A stretch of 64,000 nt of DNA from Vibrio sp. STUT-A11. GTDB taxonomy: Bacteria; Pseudomonadota; Gammaproteobacteria; Enterobacterales; Vibrionaceae. Position numbers and translations under genes: made by a program. Every line of letters starts with the position of its first letter. Positions within the stretch are counted from its first letter, which is position 1. Under the pieces are notes generated by a model, which was not told where the DNA came from, searched no databases, and worked only from the letters and a program-made list of their open reading frames with translations. Shown here piece after piece: positions 1 through 9,275 of the stretch. Where the stretch lies: NCBI RefSeq assembly GCF_026000435.1, contig NZ_AP026764.1:1550001-1614000 (forward strand), in the 5' to 3' direction.

Positions 1-726
1 ATCAGTGCCAGTGGTGGTCTGTTAATCGCGATAATGGGGTGTGATGGCTCCGGTAAATCAACGCATGTGAAAGCAGTGCAACAATGGTTATCCTGGAAGA
101 TGGACGTCATTAGCCTCTATTTTGGCAGTGGGGATGGTCCAAGTTCTTTGATACGCTGGCCGTTAAAGCTAATCGCTAAGCTGTTACCCAAATCTTCCAA
201 GACATCGAGCAATCTAAATCACACTGATGTTGGTAGTGAGGGGGAAGAAAGTAATCCGTCAAACCCATCATTATTTAAACAATGGGCCAAAGCTGTCTGG
301 GCGACAACTCTGTGTATTGAGAAACATCGCAAGCTTCGCCGGGCGACGTTGGCTCGCAACCGCGGGATGGTTGTGCTCTGCGACCGTTATCCGCAAAATC
401 AAATTATGGGATTCAACGATGGGCCTCTGCTTAACTCTTGGTTAAATCATCCGTGGAAGATACTTCGTGCTCTCGCCGAATGGGAGGGTAAGCCTTATCG
501 TGAAGCAGAAACTTATTTTCCCGACGTTGTTATCAGGCTGAATGTGTCACCGGACGTTGCGGTGCAAAGAAAGTCAGATATTAGTTATGAACAGTGTAAT
601 AAGCGTATTAACGCTATAAACAGTCTACAATACCCAGCAGCTACACGCGTCGTAGATATCGATGCTAACCAGCCAATAGAACATGTTTTACTTGAAGTTA
701 AACATGTAATCTGGCGTGAGTTCTGA
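1..726 (+). CDS. Thymidylate-kinase-like P-loop protein, 5' end outside window
   Basis: The reading frame is open from base 1, so the first in-frame ATG at 34 is probably internal and the gene starts upstream of the window. Immediately after it lies a Walker A loop (GCDGSGKST). A DRYP motif near residue 112 (counted from the ATG at 34), typical of TMP-kinase folds, follows, and a short sugar/nucleotide-kinase-like C-terminus ends in VIWREF. Thymidylate kinases phosphorylate dTMP, but fused or stand-alone P-loop proteins of this type are also found in polysaccharide loci, so the substrate is uncertain. It converges on the beta-helix gene. What lies N-terminal to the P-loop cannot be seen. Confidence 0.75.
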   Translation: MSASGGLLIAIMGCDGSGKSTHVKAVQQWLSWKMDVISLYFGSGDGPSSLIRWPLKLIAKLLPKSSKTSSNLNHTDVGSEGEESNPSNPSLFKQWAKAVWATTLCIEKHRKLRRATLARNRGMVVLCDRYPQNQIMGFNDGPLLNSWLNHPWKILRALAEWEGKPYREAETYFPDVVIRLNVSPDVAVQRKSDISYEQCNKRINAINSLQYPAATRVVDIDANQPIEHVLLEVKHVIWREF

Positions 727-731
727 ATAAT

Positions 732-765
732 GTTTCTTTTCCGGTGTTGCACCCGGAAAAGAAAC
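732..765. terminator. Hairpin between convergent genes
   Basis: A 13-bp perfect stem (GTTTCTTTTCCGG at 732-744 pairing with 753-765) with an 8-base loop lies between the stop codons at 726 and 779. It has no long T-tract outside the stem, but its T-rich arm and position fit a shared terminator for the two converging genes. Confidence 0.6.
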
Positions 766-778
766 CATAATGTTAAGA

Positions 779-2767
779 TCAAGGTTCAACAGTGGGAGAA
801 GTATTCTCTAACACAAAGGGAAATACCGCGTACTCGCTCGCGTCGATAGCCGAAGGAAAAGCCCCCATATTTCCGCCAAGTGAAGAACCAACCAACACGC
901 CATTAGGGGAGCAAAAACCATCGCCTTTTTCATCAGTGCCTGTAATATTACGACAAGTAACGGCTATTGATTTACCCACTCCCGGGCTTTCACTCGTCAA
1001 AATAAAATCTGCAAAACCAAACACCTCGGAATCCGGCTCTAGGGCCCAATATTTCTGAGTTTTATCTACGATGTTGAGGATAAAATGGCTAAACTCGGGA
1101 TTGCTACCACGCTTGGGTATATCACCGATACTGTTCTGCTCAGCACCGTATCGAAGCGATAAGTCTCCGACAGTAGATTCGCCATCTAATAACGGCTCAT
1201 CATCCTGTTCATTCACTTTCCAATATAAATTGCCATCGACTATCTGATCTTTGTCTAAGTCATAGGACTCGATGATTTCACCATTAATCATAACTACAAT
1301 GTTATTAGCAAACGTACTGCCCTTTGGCTCCTTCGGAATGGGTACAATACCTTTGTGTGAGTTCAGCATGACCAACGTATTCTGATAGTAATGGGCATTT
1401 TCTGAGGCATAGCCACTACCAGCTTGCTTAAACATTTTTCCATACCCAAACTGCCCGCCCCCGTTCCATGAATTTATCCCTTCTTGACGATTTACAGGAT
1501 GATCGCGTAATAACAGTACGACGTTGCGATAAAAGAGTAGCGGACCTATCATGTCATCGGTATCCTGCCCTAAAGACACAGCAACCAAACAGTTTAAGAT
1601 AAAGTTATCGTGAATGACTATCTGGCCGATGTCACCCGTACCGCCATATTTCTCATCCGCTTCCAACTCGAAGGCATCATCACCACAGTTTTCGATGCGA
1701 TTGTGGTGCACAAAGATCCTATCTTCGCCATTAGATGTGGCGATCAAGTCTTGTCCTGACCCTCTAATCAAATTCCAGGAAATAAACCAGTTTTTCGAGC
1801 CTCCTTTCAAATTAATGGAGGTTCCTCTGGCGCGTGTCGCTGGTTCGGGATCGTCTTTCATATCACTCCAAAAAATCCAATAAGGATCATCACCCAAAAT
1901 CTGTGAGTGGGTAATCGTGATATTGTTAACGTCAGTATCCTTTGTTGAAATCGTCGTATTACCCATCCATGCTGTAATACCATCAAAGGTCACATGCTGT
2001 GCGCCATCATCAAGCTCAATGGTATCTTTAGCCTGATTGATAGTTATATCCTTAAAAGTCAGATAACTCCCTTTAACTAACAACGTATTGGATTCTTGAG
2101 ACAAAATAATTTGAAAGTTTCTGGGATCACTATTTTCATGTTCAAATACCTGTCCATAGCGAGCCTCTGCATTTCTCAACGCTTCTGTCTTTGAAAGACG
2201 AATGTGACATCTATCGTCTATTTCCATCGTGCCGGGACCAACGTAAAACTCACTTTTTCTCCCATCGTACTCATCCGTAGTCGCACGAAAATATTTTTCT
2301 TTCTCATAAGGAATAAGTTTCACTCTTTCATTGACATAACCAGGAACCCCTAAGACATATCCGTATATATCGTCACTATCACATTCTCTAACGGATCGGT
2401 ATTCACCAAGCTTTTCATTCACCAACTCCCAATCCTCATTGCCCGGTTGTCGAAATTCTTGAAACCCCGAGTCAATTACAGCTCTCTCACCTTCAACAGA
2501 AGAAATTAAAATTGGTTTCTCTTGTGTACCACTAACTTCAATTTCCACTGACTCATAATATGTACCACCGTATAAATAAAGAGTGTCGCCTGGTTTCAAA
2601 TTCTTAACAGCATGATTAATACTCTGATATGGGCTATCAGCCAAACCAGAACTTTCATCGCTCCCATATGGAGCAACGAAATAAGTGTTTGCCGATGACA
2701 CAGATATACTTGCCAATGCAGACGTAAACACACAACACACTAAAAAAATATTTTTTTTAAAACCCAT
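779..2767 (-). CDS. Secreted right-handed parallel beta-helix protein
   Basis: 662 residues beginning with a signal peptide (MGFKKNIFLVCCVF, cleavage near SSA-NT around residue 26). Next comes the motif YFVAPYGSDESSGLADSPYQ, typical of DUF1565/pectate-lyase-like beta-helix proteins. The middle (about 200-500) has repeated short strands with N/V/I ladders such as FVHHNRIENCGDDAFELEAD and QIVIHDNFILNC, as in polysaccharide lyases and C5-epimerases. The catalytic site is not identifiable by eye. It is likely exported and acts on, or binds, a polysaccharide; the neighbouring kinase-like gene suggests an envelope polysaccharide locus upstream. A weak AGG precedes the ATG. Confidence 0.7.
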   Translation of the reverse strand: MGFKKNIFLVCCVFTSALASISVSSANTYFVAPYGSDESSGLADSPYQSINHAVKNLKPGDTLYLYGGTYYESVEIEVSGTQEKPILISSVEGERAVIDSGFQEFRQPGNEDWELVNEKLGEYRSVRECDSDDIYGYVLGVPGYVNERVKLIPYEKEKYFRATTDEYDGRKSEFYVGPGTMEIDDRCHIRLSKTEALRNAEARYGQVFEHENSDPRNFQIILSQESNTLLVKGSYLTFKDITINQAKDTIELDDGAQHVTFDGITAWMGNTTISTKDTDVNNITITHSQILGDDPYWIFWSDMKDDPEPATRARGTSINLKGGSKNWFISWNLIRGSGQDLIATSNGEDRIFVHHNRIENCGDDAFELEADEKYGGTGDIGQIVIHDNFILNCLVAVSLGQDTDDMIGPLLFYRNVVLLLRDHPVNRQEGINSWNGGGQFGYGKMFKQAGSGYASENAHYYQNTLVMLNSHKGIVPIPKEPKGSTFANNIVVMINGEIIESYDLDKDQIVDGNLYWKVNEQDDEPLLDGESTVGDLSLRYGAEQNSIGDIPKRGSNPEFSHFILNIVDKTQKYWALEPDSEVFGFADFILTSESPGVGKSIAVTCRNITGTDEKGDGFCSPNGVLVGSSLGGNMGAFPSAIDASEYAVFPFVLENTSPTVEP

Positions 2768-3203
2768 AATTCAATACCTAAGCATATGAAGAAAACAATG
2801 TTTCTTCAAAAACTTCCCCCACCCCTTATAAATAAAGGGGTGATTTCGATGTTATTCAAGATAGATATCTACTCATAAAGAGTAGTCAACACTGCATAGA
2901 GTATCCACCCTAGCTTTAAATCGATGAAGGTTCGCCAGATTTCTGATTCAAAAATCCAAAATTTATGTACTCAACCAAAGAGACATCGGGAAGTTTCAAA
3001 CACAGTTTACCCACGGAGCCATTGTCGGCTACGAAAGCTTACGTCGAGCCTACCGAAGCAAAAGCCAACTAATATCTTATTATTTGTGGTTCTAAAGCCC
3101 ATAAAAACGTGTTGGTTGCCACTTTTTATTGCAACAAACATCATCTAATTTCATTTTTTATGTGATACAATCCCGCCTCTTTTTTTCTCACTCAAGAACA
3201 AGC
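2768..3203. other. Intergenic region between divergent genes, two small hairpins
   Basis: 436 bp between the beta-helix gene (minus) and gsk (plus) must hold both promoters. Two hairpins are visible: an 8-bp stem at 2820-2842 (CACCCCTT/AAGGGGTG) and a 6-bp stem at 2869-2885 (CTACTC/GAGTAG), both in the presumed leader of the beta-helix gene. A 74-codon frame at 2924-3148 has no ribosome binding site or recognisable content and is treated as noise. Confidence 0.4.
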
Positions 3204-4508
3204 ATGAAGTTTCCCGGCCAGCGTAAATCTAAACACTACTTTCCAACTCACGCTCGTGATCCAATCGTTAACCAAATTCGACAAACACCAAAGTTATATC
3301 GTCCAACGATTGTCGGTGTAGGCCAAACCATCGTCGATATCGAAGCGCGTGTAGACGATGCGTTTTTAGAGAAGTACAACTTAAGTAAAGGACACTCTCT
3401 CGTTCTTGAAGAGAACAAAGCCGATGCACTGTACGAAGAGCTGGTTGAACAAGGCCTGATTACGCACCAATATCCTGGAGATACCATTGGTAATACGCTG
3501 CACAACTACTCAGTACTTGCAGACAGTAAATCAGTACTTCTAGGCGTCATGTCTAAGAACATTCAAGTAGGTTCATTTGCATACCGATACCTATGTAAAA
3601 CTTCTTCTCGCATGAACCTTAATCATCTACAAACGGTAGATGGCCCTATTGGTCGTTGCTATACCCTTATTTCTCAAGATGGCGAACGTACCTTTGCGAT
3701 AAACGAAGGTCACATGAACCAACTTCTACCAGAAAGTATTCCGGAAGAAGTATTCAGCAAAGCATCAGCGTTGGTCGTCTCTTCTTATCTCATGCGTGGC
3801 AAAAAAGAAGACCCAATGCCACAAGCGGTACAGAAAGCGATCGATTATGCTAAAAAGCACGATGTCCCGGTTGTACTTACGCTAGGAACGAAATACGTGA
3901 TCGAAGGTAATGCAGAGTGGTGGCAGGAATACATTCGTGAAAATGTATCTGTAGTTGCTATGAATGAAGAGGAAGGCGCGGCTCTAACTGGATTAACCGA
4001 TCCACTAGCAGCAGCCGATAAAACGCTTGATTGGGTCGACCTAGTTCTGTGCACCGCAGGTCCAAATGGCTTGTACATGGCAGGATACACTGACGAGACA
4101 GTAAAACGTGAAACCACGCATGACATTTTGGAAAGCAGCATTGGTGAATTCAACCAATACGAATTTAGCCGAGCAATGCGCAAATCTGACTGTAAAAATG
4201 CGATGAAAGTGTACTCTCACATTGGCCCATACTTAGGCGGACCACTGGAAATTAAGAATACTAATGGTGCTGGCGATGCAGCACTTTCAGCACTTCTGCA
4301 TGATATGGCAGCAAACTCATTCCACCAGAAAGAAGTGCCGGGGTCAGAAAAGCACGAAGTACGCTGCTTAACATACTCTTCGCTCTCCCAAATTTGTAAA
4401 TACGCAAACCGAGTGAGTTATGAAGTATTAACACAGCACTCTCCTCGCCTGTCTCGTGCACTTCCTGAACGCGAAGACAGTTTAGAAGAGGCATACTGGG
4501 ATCGCTAA
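3204..4508 (+). CDS. gsk: Inosine/guanosine kinase
   Basis: 434 residues, the usual length for this family. It phosphorylates inosine and guanosine to IMP and GMP with ATP in purine salvage, in the cytosol. The start MKFPGQRKSKHYFPTHARDP matches the family N-terminus, so I use the ATG at 3204 although the frame is open 25 codons upstream. The PfkB-family signature NTNGAGDAALSALLHD lies near residues 352-367, with the catalytic Asp in GAGDA. The gene stands alone between a divergent promoter region and its own terminator. A PurR box is not visible in front of it. Confidence 0.95.
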   Translation: MKFPGQRKSKHYFPTHARDPIVNQIRQTPKLYRPTIVGVGQTIVDIEARVDDAFLEKYNLSKGHSLVLEENKADALYEELVEQGLITHQYPGDTIGNTLHNYSVLADSKSVLLGVMSKNIQVGSFAYRYLCKTSSRMNLNHLQTVDGPIGRCYTLISQDGERTFAINEGHMNQLLPESIPEEVFSKASALVVSSYLMRGKKEDPMPQAVQKAIDYAKKHDVPVVLTLGTKYVIEGNAEWWQEYIRENVSVVAMNEEEGAALTGLTDPLAAADKTLDWVDLVLCTAGPNGLYMAGYTDETVKRETTHDILESSIGEFNQYEFSRAMRKSDCKNAMKVYSHIGPYLGGPLEIKNTNGAGDAALSALLHDMAANSFHQKEVPGSEKHEVRCLTYSSLSQICKYANRVSYEVLTQHSPRLSRALPEREDSLEEAYWDR

Positions 4509-4538
4509 TAAGCTGATTTTCAGTGTAAAAATTCACTT

Positions 4539-4567
4539 AGGTCACCATTTGGTGGCCTTTTTGTTTT
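4539..4567 (+). terminator. Terminator of gsk
   Basis: An 8-bp stem (AGGTCACC with GGTGGCCT, one G-T pair) with an ATTT loop at 4547-4550 is followed by TTTTTGTTTT. Confidence 0.85.
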
Positions 4568-4628
4568 GATCTAGAGCAGTGTTTGGTTGTTTTTGCTAAT
4601 ATGCACCGCAAAGATTCGCATTAAATTC

Positions 4629-4656
4629 TTTACAGTTAGTTTTTTACCAGTATTAT
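4629..4656 (+). promoter_or_regulatory. Sigma-70 promoter of fhs
   Basis: The -35 TTTACA (4629-4634) and -10 TATTAT (4651-4656) each match consensus at five of six bases and are 16 bp apart. The expected start of transcription falls at about 4663, inside the PurR box that follows. Confidence 0.6.
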
Positions 4657-4660
4657 TCTC

Positions 4661-4676
4661 GCGCAAACGATTGCGT
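4661..4676 (+). promoter_or_regulatory. PurR operator of fhs
   Basis: GCGCAAACGATTGCGT differs from the 16-bp consensus ACGCAAACGTTTGCGT at only two positions. It begins 4 bp after the -10 element, so a bound purine repressor would block transcription initiation. PurR bound to hypoxanthine or guanine represses purine and one-carbon genes in enterics and vibrios; the site is seen, the regulation is inferred. Confidence 0.8.
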
Positions 4677-4729
4677 AACAGCAATGCCTTCGCTTTATGC
4701 ACTACGGTTTAGTCACTTTGGGAGCATCC

Positions 4730-6478
4730 ATGCAGTCCGACATTGAAATTTGCCGAAACACCCCTCTATCCTCAATCGATACTATTGCCGCGAATGCAGG
4801 TTTACAGCCTGATGAATATGATACGCACGGCAAACACAAAGCCAAAGTTCATCCAAGATGTTTAAATCGTCTCAAAGATAACAAAGACGGTAAATTAGTA
4901 TTAGTCACTGCTATAACACCAACCCCCCTCGGCGAAGGTAAAACGGTTACAACGATTGGACTGGCACAAGGTTTAGCAAAGCTGAACCAATCGGTAATGG
5001 CTTGTATTAGACAGCCTTCTATGGGGCCAGTCTTTGGGGTCAAAGGAGGTGCAGCAGGTGGTGGGTACTCTCAGGTTGCACCAATGGAAGAGTTAAACTT
5101 ACATTTAACTGGTGATATTCACGCTGTTACCGCTGCTCATAACCTTGCTTCAGCCGCGCTAGATGCACGTATCTATCACGAACAACGTCAAGGCTATAAC
5201 GCATTTGAAGCTCGTACCGGTTTAAAAGCGTTGAAAATTGATATCAACAGTATCACGTGGAAACGCGTGATGGACCACAATGATCGTGCTTTACGCATGG
5301 TAACGATTGGTTTAAATGAACCAGAAAAAACCATTAATGGTATCGAACGAAGCGAAGGGTTCGACATTACTGCGGCCTCTGAGCTAATGGCGATCATCGC
5401 GTTAGCTAAAGATCTAAAAGATCTGCGTAAGCGGATCGGTCAAATCGTTGTCGCATATGATTTGGATGGTCACCCTGTCACAACCGAAGATCTTCAAGTC
5501 GCTGGGGCAATGGCAGTCACATTAAAAGAAGCTATTGCACCGACATTGATGCAGACGTTAGAAGGAGTCCCTACTCTTATTCACGCTGGTCCGTTTGCTA
5601 ATATTGCTCACGGTAACTCTTCTATCATTGCAGATGAAATTGCACTAAAACTTTCTAGTTACACCGTAACTGAAGCCGGTTTTGGATCGGATATGGGGCT
5701 AGAAAAGGCCTGCAATATAAAAGCAGCAGCCTCAAACCACGCTCCCGACTGTGTTGTTATCGTTGCAACTCTGCGTGGTATTAAAGCGAATTCAGGACAT
5801 TATGACCTTCGCCCGGGCGTTGCGATTCCTGATTCGATATTTAACCCAGATAAACCAGCACTAGAAGCCGGATTCGAAAACTTAAAGTGGCATATAGATA
5901 ACGTTAAGAAGTATGGCCTCCCGGCCGTTGTCGCGATTAACCAATTTCCGCAAGACTGCGAACAGGAGCTCTCAGCGCTGCGTCATTTGATTCGTGAGTA
6001 TGACCCACGTGTCAATGTTGCCATAAGTACCGCGTTTTCAAAGGGTGGTGAAGGTACAGTAGAACTTGCTCAGTTTGTGGTAGACGCCTGTAATACGCAA
6101 ACTAATTTCCGACCGCTCTATACCAAAGAACAAACACTGAAAGAGAAATTGATGTCAGTTTGTGAGGCTGGGTATGGCGCATCAAATGTGGAACTGAGTG
6201 CGTTGAGTCTCGAGCAGCTCAACCGGTTCGAAAAGTTAGGCTTTAATGATCTTGCAGTGTGCATAGCTAAGACACCGCTTTCTATTACCACCGACTCTGG
6301 CGTAAAAGGGGCACCACGTGGATTCACGGTTCCAATACGTGAGTTACGTTTATGTGCTGGCGCAGGATTTATTTACGCACTATCCGGCAGTGTGATGACA
6401 ATGCCTGGGCTACCGGATAAGCCCGCATTTATGAACTTAGATTTAGATGATGAAGGCAACATCCTCGGTTTGTCATAA
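4730..6478 (+). CDS. fhs: Formate--tetrahydrofolate ligase
   Basis: 582 residues. It couples formate and tetrahydrofolate with ATP to give 10-formyl-THF, the donor for purine ring carbons. The P-loop-type stretch TPTPLGEGKTVTTIGLAQGL is at about residues 62-81, and PSMGPVFGVKGGAAGGGYSQV follows near 96, both family hallmarks. The ATG at 4730 is chosen because GGGAG lies 7 bases upstream and the protein begins MQSDIEICRNTP; an in-frame ATG at 4697 has no ribosome site. Transcribed alone from a PurR-controlled promoter, it works with the glycine cleavage genes at 28578-35679. Confidence 0.95.
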   Translation: MQSDIEICRNTPLSSIDTIAANAGLQPDEYDTHGKHKAKVHPRCLNRLKDNKDGKLVLVTAITPTPLGEGKTVTTIGLAQGLAKLNQSVMACIRQPSMGPVFGVKGGAAGGGYSQVAPMEELNLHLTGDIHAVTAAHNLASAALDARIYHEQRQGYNAFEARTGLKALKIDINSITWKRVMDHNDRALRMVTIGLNEPEKTINGIERSEGFDITAASELMAIIALAKDLKDLRKRIGQIVVAYDLDGHPVTTEDLQVAGAMAVTLKEAIAPTLMQTLEGVPTLIHAGPFANIAHGNSSIIADEIALKLSSYTVTEAGFGSDMGLEKACNIKAAASNHAPDCVVIVATLRGIKANSGHYDLRPGVAIPDSIFNPDKPALEAGFENLKWHIDNVKKYGLPAVVAINQFPQDCEQELSALRHLIREYDPRVNVAISTAFSKGGEGTVELAQFVVDACNTQTNFRPLYTKEQTLKEKLMSVCEAGYGASNVELSALSLEQLNRFEKLGFNDLAVCIAKTPLSITTDSGVKGAPRGFTVPIRELRLCAGAGFIYALSGSVMTMPGLPDKPAFMNLDLDDEGNILGLS

Positions 6479-6514
6479 CGACATCTCGGATCAACATACG
6501 AGTAAATCTTGATT

Positions 6515-6555
6515 ATAGGGAGCGTACACCGCTCTCTATATCTTATTGTTTTGGC
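6515..6555 (+). terminator. Terminator-like hairpin after fhs
   Basis: A 10-bp stem (ATAGGGAGCG at 6515-6524 with CGCTCTCTAT at 6530-6539, one G-T pair) and a TACAC loop are followed by a T-rich but interrupted tail (ATCTTATTGTTTT). Confidence 0.7.
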
Positions 6556-6839
6556 GGTGCTTTACATTGTAAATCTTGCGCTATTTTAGCCAACTATCCG
6601 CTTGCATCAACACAGTGCATACCATTATCACCCTTCCCTAAAGTGGTGCGTTACTTGTAAGTGTTTAAATTAATCCCTTTGATTTTTAAAAAGTTATTCT
6701 ATGGCTCGATTCTTGTACTAAAGTTGCAGTAGAACATAAACACACCAGTACATGTCATCCAAAATATCGTTTGCTTTAAACCATCTCTCCCCGGTTCAGC
6801 ACTATTTTGGGTCATGTAATACAAGGGAAAGGGAACACT
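6556..6839 (+). other. Upstream region of glgC
   Basis: About 280 bp in front of glgC, AT-rich around 6665-6720. Several -10-like hexamers are present but no promoter pair I would defend, and no operator palindrome was recognised. Confidence 0.3.
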
Positions 6840-8054
6840 ATGCAAGACGCACTCGCCGTAATTTTAGCTGGAGGTGTGGGCTCCAGACTTAGCCCACTTA
6901 CTGATGACCGCGCCAAACCGGCTGTACCATTCGGTGGCAAGTATCGTATCATCGATTTCACGCTAACTAACTGCCTCAACTCAGGTTTAAGAAAAATATT
7001 AGTCCTGACACAATACAAGTCTCATTCGCTACAAAAGCACCTTCGTGATGGTTGGTCGATCTTTAATCCCGAGCTTGGTGAATACATTACCGCTATTCCG
7101 CCTCAAATGCGCAAAGGTGGTGCATGGTATGAAGGTACTGCCGACGCGATTTACCACAACTTATGGCTATTGTCCCGTAATGATGCAAATTACGTAGTGG
7201 TATTGTCCGGTGACCATATCTACCGAATGGATTACGCAGCCATGTTGGAAGAACATAAAGAGAAAGGCGCCAAACTTACCGTCGCGTGTATGGATGTCCC
7301 GGTAGAAGAAGCTTCTGCGTTTGGTGTGATGGGCACCGAGGAAAATGGGTTAGTTAAATCATTTATCGAGAAACCCGAGACCCCTCCAACTCTGCCTGAC
7401 GATCCATCAAAAAGCCTGGTTTCGATGGGTATTTATATTTTTGATATGGACGTCCTGAAAGATGCGCTGCGAGATGATGCAAACAACGAAAATTCCAGCC
7501 ACGACTTTGGTAAAGACATCATACCGAAATTAATCGATACAGAATCTGTGTACGCTTATAAATTCTGCGGTAGCAAAGGACGTGTTGATGCGGACTGTTA
7601 CTGGAGAGATGTAGGTACAATTGACTCGTTCTTTGAAGCGAATATGGATTTGTTAGAGCCCGTACCACCGATGAATTTGTACCAATCAAACTGGGCGATT
7701 CGTACTTATGAGCCTCAATTTCCACCAGCGCGTACCGTATCATCAGCGACAGGTAACGAAGGCATTTTCATCAACTCTATCATTGCCAACGGTGTCATTA
7801 ATTCAGGTGGTTCAGTTCAACATTCAATTATTTCCTCTAACGTTCGTATAAAAGACAGTGCCACCGTCGTCGACAGCATTCTTTTTGATGATGTTGAGGT
7901 CGGTGAAGGATGCCAGCTCGTCAATTGCATTATCGATAAACACGTTCGCATCCCTCCGAATACTCAGATTGGACTCAATAAAGTAGAAGACGCTAAAAGG
8001 TTCCGAATTTCAGAGAAAGGCATTGTCGTCGTTCCTGAAAGTTATACGTTTTGA
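6840..8054 (+). CDS. glgC: Glucose-1-phosphate adenylyltransferase
   Basis: 404 residues. It makes ADP-glucose from glucose-1-phosphate and ATP, the committed step of glycogen synthesis. The N-terminal nucleotidyltransferase signature AGGVGSRLSPLTDDRAKPAV (about 10-29) continues into FGGKYRIIDF. SGDHIYRMDY is near 127, and the C-terminal third shows left-handed beta-helix hexapeptides (INSIIANGVINSGGSVQHSI). The ATG at 6840 follows GGGAA; an in-frame start at 6807 would add an atypical 11 residues. No glgA, glgB or glgP lies beside it, so this is probably a second, stand-alone copy. Confidence 0.93.
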   Translation: MQDALAVILAGGVGSRLSPLTDDRAKPAVPFGGKYRIIDFTLTNCLNSGLRKILVLTQYKSHSLQKHLRDGWSIFNPELGEYITAIPPQMRKGGAWYEGTADAIYHNLWLLSRNDANYVVVLSGDHIYRMDYAAMLEEHKEKGAKLTVACMDVPVEEASAFGVMGTEENGLVKSFIEKPETPPTLPDDPSKSLVSMGIYIFDMDVLKDALRDDANNENSSHDFGKDIIPKLIDTESVYAYKFCGSKGRVDADCYWRDVGTIDSFFEANMDLLEPVPPMNLYQSNWAIRTYEPQFPPARTVSSATGNEGIFINSIIANGVINSGGSVQHSIISSNVRIKDSATVVDSILFDDVEVGEGCQLVNCIIDKHVRIPPNTQIGLNKVEDAKRFRISEKGIVVVPESYTF

Positions 8055-8076
8055 TGCTTCTCAACTCCCTCTCTAA

Positions 8077-8125
8077 ACCCAAAAGCGCACGATTTACCTC
8101 GTGCGCTTTTGGGTAGTTTTTACAT
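8077..8125. terminator. Strong bidirectional terminator
   Basis: A 16-bp perfect stem (8077-8092 with 8099-8114; core AAAAGCGCACGA) with a six-base loop is followed by AGTTTTTAC. It lies between the ends of glgC and the AraC gene and can serve both. Confidence 0.9.
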
Positions 8126-8188
8126 ACTCTAACTCAGCAACTATTGATAGTAGTAAGCCAAAAAATCACAACTTGTGACTTAAGTTAA

Positions 8189-9070
8189 CTAAGCCTTTGT
8201 AGACCTTGGTGTTTCATTAAAGTGGCGTTTGTACTCACGACTAAACTGGGACGGGCTACTGTAACCAACCAATCGCGCTGCATCATTCACTCGCCGGCCT
8301 TCTAGTTGGATCAAATCTCGAGCTTTATTCAGTCGTACTTTTTTGATGTATTGCAGAGGAGATTCGAGTGTGACACTACGAAATGCCTGATGAAATGCAG
8401 AAATACTCATGTTGGCTTCTTCCGCGAGAGTCTGCACGTTCAGTTGCTCATTATATGCCTGATGAACACGCGTCAATGCTTTTGCCACTCTTGCATAAGA
8501 ACCCTCCTGTTGAGCGAGCTCAAATAATACGTACCCTTCCTTACTAACTAAGGTTCGATAAACGATTTCCTCTAGTAGTAGTTCGCCTAGCATTGCAACA
8601 TCAAGATCACTGCAAAGTGCAATCATCAATCTTTTACACGCATCCAACATACTCGAGTTCATTTTGACGGATTTAAGCCCACATAGAGAGCTATCTGAAC
8701 ACGTATTACTGTAATTCTGAGCTTCTAGTTTTTTGACGAGTTTATTCAGCAACGCCGGTGCGATATCAATCGAGATCCCCAGTAATGGCTCATCGCTGGA
8801 TGCGAACGCTTCGCACTCCAGTGGCATTGGTACACCAACAACAAGGTAATCATCTGGACCGTACTGCACCGGACTAGCGCCAATATGAATATTTTTATGT
8901 CCTTGCCCTAATACAATGATCCCAGATTGATAAACAAAAGGCTGCCGGGCGTTACCCTTACTACTACGATAAAACCACACCCCTTCAATCGCCGTTTGTT
9001 TAATCCCTTCTAAATCCTGTAAGTCATGCAGCTCAACATACCGCTTCATAATTTCTGCTAGTGAACTCAT
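8189..9070 (-). CDS. AraC-family regulator (YqhC-like)
   Basis: 293 residues. The first about 165 residues resemble the AraC_N type ligand domain (VQYGPDDYLVVGVPMPLECE). The C-terminal about 100 residues carry two helix-turn-helix units (LAEEANMSISAFHQAFRS and AARLVGYSSPSQFSREYKRHF). It is divergent from a YqhD-type aldehyde reductase, the same arrangement as yqhC-yqhD in E. coli, where YqhC activates yqhD in response to reactive aldehydes. By analogy it probably senses electrophiles. GGGGG precedes the ATG. Confidence 0.85.
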   Translation of the reverse strand: MSSLAEIMKRYVELHDLQDLEGIKQTAIEGVWFYRSSKGNARQPFVYQSGIIVLGQGHKNIHIGASPVQYGPDDYLVVGVPMPLECEAFASSDEPLLGISIDIAPALLNKLVKKLEAQNYSNTCSDSSLCGLKSVKMNSSMLDACKRLMIALCSDLDVAMLGELLLEEIVYRTLVSKEGYVLFELAQQEGSYARVAKALTRVHQAYNEQLNVQTLAEEANMSISAFHQAFRSVTLESPLQYIKKVRLNKARDLIQLEGRRVNDAARLVGYSSPSQFSREYKRHFNETPRSTKA

Positions 9071-9275
9071 TTTTCCCCCAACAACTAGCTAACGACTTTG
9101 TTCTACGCAGTGAACATGCACACTATATACCCATCAAAACAATACATTCTATATATTCACGATAAGATTTGTAGAAATAGGCAAGTTATTTACACAAATA
9201 AGCCTACTACATCCATCCGGCTAGTACTAATATGCACATATTCAATCTCCTCAACAAAGAAACAAGAGGCCTGTA

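Noticed and set aside
2924..3148. A 74-codon frame in the spacer upstream of gsk.
   Set aside because: No ribosome site, basic and irregular composition, and overlap with the gsk promoter region.
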